7,547 nucleotides of DNA from contig JACOVZ010000061.1 of the NCBI GenBank assembly GCA_016177065.1, positions 1-7,547 of the forward strand, written 5' to 3'. Numbering within the stretch: position 1 is the stretch's first letter; every line of letters begins with the position of its first letter. This document shows positions 6,546 to 7,547 of the stretch, in pieces. Origin of the DNA: Candidatus Wildermuthbacteria bacterium. GTDB lineage: Bacteria > Patescibacteriota > Minisyncoccia > Minisyncoccales > UBA10102. The position numbers were made by a program, and so were the translations under genes. The notes under the pieces are model-generated. The model was given only the letters and a program-made list of their open reading frames with translations, did not search any database and was not told the origin of the DNA.

Positions 6546-6549
6546 TGCT

Positions 6550-6599
6550 AAAAACAAAAAGAAAGGCGGCCTATGCCTCGCAAGAAGACCGCCCTTTTT
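6550..6599. terminator. Bidirectional intrinsic terminator between convergent genes
   Basis: GGCGGCC (6565-6571) faces GACCGCC (6587-6593), giving a stem with five outer G-C pairs and a 15-base loop. On the + strand TTTTT (6595-6599) follows, which would end the long operon. On the - strand the stem reads GGCGGTC/GGCCGCC (seven pairs including one T-G wobble) and is followed by a T-rich run (complement of 6550-6564), which would end the zinc-ribbon gene. The stem is slightly better paired in the - direction. Its position, between the + strand stop at 6545 and the - strand stop at 6614, fits a shared terminator. Confidence 0.75.
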
Positions 6600-6613
6600 G
6601 TGGAGAAAATTTG

Positions 6614-6754
6614 TCAATTATACAGTATGTATAGTGTTCCGCAGTTTTTGCAGACTCCTTTTCCTGCCTGGTTTACTATTTTGCCGCCGCAGGAGCAGAA
6701 ATCTGCTGGAGTTGTCGCCATGTCCTTAACCGTTAATACAGGTGAAGTAGGCAT
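6614..6754 (-). CDS. 46-residue zinc-ribbon microprotein
   Basis: A complete - strand reading frame of 46 codons plus TGA (ATG at 6754-6752, stop at 6616-6614). The first part (MPTSPVLTVKDMATTPADF) is not distinctive. The second holds CSCGG at residues 20-24 and CKNCG at 35-39, so four cysteines (20, 22, 35, 38) are placed as in a small zinc ribbon, followed by a short hydrophobic tail ending LYILYN. Reality is supported by AAAGGAGG five bases before the ATG, a possible promoter, and a terminator just past the stop. Function is not recognised. Small zinc ribbons of this kind can bind nucleic acid or proteins, but nothing here shows which. It sits downstream of the HAD/csaA pair on the same strand, separated by a large palindrome. 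Confidence 0.72.
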   Translation of the reverse strand: MPTSPVLTVKDMATTPADFCSCGGKIVNQAGKGVCKNCGTLYILYN

Positions 6755-6759
6755 TCAAA

Positions 6760-6767
6760 CCTCCTTT
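6760..6767 (-). promoter_or_regulatory. Strong Shine-Dalgarno for the zinc-ribbon gene
   Basis: On the - strand AAAGGAGG stands five bases before the ATG at 6754. This is the best Shine-Dalgarno match I found in the window and fixes the start of the 46-codon gene. It contrasts with the mostly absent sites inside the + strand operon. Confidence 0.75.
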
Positions 6768-6781
6768 GCGTTCTTAGTTTT

Positions 6782-6810
6782 TTCTTATCATATCTGACAG
6801 GAAAAGTCAA
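6782..6810 (-). promoter_or_regulatory. Possible sigma-70-type promoter for the zinc-ribbon gene
   Basis: Read on the - strand, TTGACT (complement of 6805-6810) is a 5/6 match to the -35 consensus. It is followed after 17 bases by TAAGAA (complement of 6782-6787), a weak -10. A better -10 hexamer, TATGAT (complement of 6787-6792), overlaps but is only 12 bases from TTGACT. The site lies 28-56 bases before the start codon, a sensible place for the gene's own promoter. No other support is available. Confidence 0.35.
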
Positions 6811-6826
6811 GTGCTGGTGCTGTATT

Positions 6827-6917
6827 CTTGAATTAGTCCGAACGCATTTCGCCGCCTGCGGCGGCGAGGAGCCAGCCCAGCAAATCGCGGCTCCGTCGCA
6901 CCGATGACAAATTCAAG
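6827..6917. repeat. Nested palindrome able to fold as a three-way junction
   Basis: The outer arms CTTGAATT (6827-6834) and AATTCAAG (6910-6917) are perfect inverted copies. They continue inward, past one A/A mismatch, as GTC (6836-6838) with GAC (6906-6908). Inside are two adjacent hairpins: TCGCCGC (6849-6855) with GCGGCGA (6861-6867), loop CTGCG; and GGAGCC (6868-6873) with GGCTCC (6889-6894), 15-base loop. The GC-rich core contrasts with AT-rich flanks. On the + strand TTTTTCTTT (6918-6926) follows directly. It could be a dispersed intergenic repeat, a structured RNA, or the 3' end of the - strand csaA transcript. Folding is read by eye, not computed. Confidence 0.7.
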
Positions 6918-6934
6918 TTTTTCTTTGGCAGCTT

Positions 6935-7267
6935 TTAATAAAGTTTACCACCTATGACAGCATCAACACTATCAGGCGAAATCAAAACACATTCTTTGTT
7001 TGCGTCGGGAACACCAAACGTCAAAATTTCGGAAGATAATTTTCCGATCTGTCTTGGCGGCAAATTCACAACACCAAGCACAAGTTTTCCGATTAACTGG
7101 TCTTTCGTGTATCGAATGACACGAGCGCCAGAAACTTTTTTACCAATCTCATCACCAAAATCTATTGTGAGTTTGTGCGTGGTGTATTTCGCGTTTGGCA
7201 ACTCCTCAACTTCAACAATTTTGCCAACGCGAATATCTAGTTTTTGGAAATCATCAAAAGTTATCAT
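6935..7267 (-). CDS. csaA: CsaA-type tRNA-binding-domain protein
   Basis: A 110-residue OB-fold protein of the CsaA/EMAPII family. Seen: KLDIRVGKIVEVEELPNAK at 9-27, a THKLTIDFGDEIG segment at 30-42, YTKDQLIG at 53-60, VVNLPPRQIG at 66-75, and SEILTFGVPD at 79-88. The DFGDEIG, PPRQIG and SE-x-L-x-x-G features are CsaA-like and separate it from the MetG-C-type protein at 6219-6545. CsaA of Bacillus subtilis has been described as a secretion-linked chaperone and its relatives bind tRNA; the role here is open. The ATG overlaps the stop of the upstream HAD-type gene (ATGA), and no Shine-Dalgarno is visible, so translation is probably coupled. The length is normal for the family (about 110). Confidence 0.88.
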   Translation of the reverse strand: MITFDDFQKLDIRVGKIVEVEELPNAKYTTHKLTIDFGDEIGKKVSGARVIRYTKDQLIGKLVLGVVNLPPRQIGKLSSEILTFGVPDANKECVLISPDSVDAVIGGKLY

Positions 7268-7547
7268 AAGTCTAGAATCTGAACGAGTTCTTTCAATCCC
7301 GACACCTCAAGATCAGCTTGTCCACTTGCGGGAGGAGTTGCGCCAAATCCTTTCTTACCTTTCCTTCGATTTACCCAAACAGTTGATAACCCGACTGTTT
7401 TGGCTGGAACAATATCGTGATAAATACTTTGCGCAACATGCAAAATTTTATCTGGAGAAACACCAATTTTACGAATTGCAAAATCAAAGTTATCAAAGAC
7501 TGGTTTATAACTGCGAACTTGCTCGGCTGTTATTATGTAATCAAAAC
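7264..7547 (-). CDS. HAD-superfamily hydrolase, C-terminal part (2-haloacid dehalogenase/phosphatase type; partial)
   Basis: The last 93 codons of a - strand gene whose start lies beyond the right edge; the frame is open to the edge and ends with TGA at 7266-7264. Visible HAD features: a TAEQVRSYKP segment (fragment residues 6-15) with the motif III lysine at 14, and LHVAQSIYHDIVPAK (35-49), the motif IV region with its acidic Asp44, followed by LSTVWVNRR. The HVAQSxYHD form is common in haloacid dehalogenase type II-like proteins. The nucleophile Asp of motif I is outside the window, so substrate and activity cannot be judged. It overlaps the csaA-type start by 3 bases (ATGA). The stretch 7441-7500 is only 17/60 G+C by count. 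Confidence 0.82.
   Translation of the reverse strand, partial: FDYIITAEQVRSYKPVFDNFDFAIRKIGVSPDKILHVAQSIYHDIVPAKTVGLSTVWVNRRKGKKGFGATPPASGQADLEVSGLKELVQILDL

Noticed and set aside
6469..6729. A + strand open frame of 86 codons overlapping the end of the tRNA-binding gene.
   Set aside because: It begins in another frame of a conserved domain and runs through the terminator; no family motif is visible.
6573..6797. A + strand open frame of 74 codons in the intergenic region.
   Set aside because: It starts inside the terminator loop, has no Shine-Dalgarno, and is antisense to the better supported zinc-ribbon gene.

Overview
The window looks like a piece of a compact bacterial genome. Most genes lie in one same-strand run with overlaps or gaps of only a few bases. 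The divergent FolD and GlmU-like proteins, the stand-alone tRNA-binding domains and the tiny zinc-ribbon gene suggest a candidate-phyla (Patescibacteria/Parcubacteria-like) genome. That placement is inference from gene style, not a phylogenetic result. The YvcK-type protein argues for a bacterium rather than an archaeon.

Positions 1-6545 (+ strand) look like one long operon that starts before the window. In order: the C-terminal end of a succinyl-CoA/citryl-CoA synthetase alpha-type subunit; a citryl-CoA lyase-type citrate synthase-fold protein; a YvcK/GlmR-type CofD-fold protein; a GlmU-like nucleotidyltransferase with a left-handed beta-helix acyltransferase domain; a TsaC/Sua5 threonylcarbamoyl-AMP synthase; serine hydroxymethyltransferase (GlyA); FolD; a PAP2-family phosphatase; and a stand-alone MetG-C-type tRNA-binding OB domain. 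The themes are citrate cleavage to acetyl-CoA, UDP-GlcNAc supply and sensing, one-carbon folate metabolism, tRNA modification or binding, and lipid-carrier recycling. Most internal genes have no clear Shine-Dalgarno and probably depend on translational coupling.

Positions 6546-6934 separate convergent transcription units. This stretch holds a hairpin terminator that can work in both directions (about 6550-6599), a 46-codon zinc-ribbon microprotein gene on the - strand (6614-6754) with an excellent Shine-Dalgarno and a possible promoter, and a 91-base nested palindrome (6827-6917) that can fold as a three-way junction.

Positions 6935-7547 (- strand) carry a CsaA-type tRNA-binding-domain protein and, upstream of it with an ATGA overlap, the C-terminal part of a HAD-superfamily hydrolase. 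The far right end is visibly more AT-rich than the + strand operon, so this pair may have a separate history. I saw no tRNA, rRNA, CRISPR array, insertion sequence or transposase.
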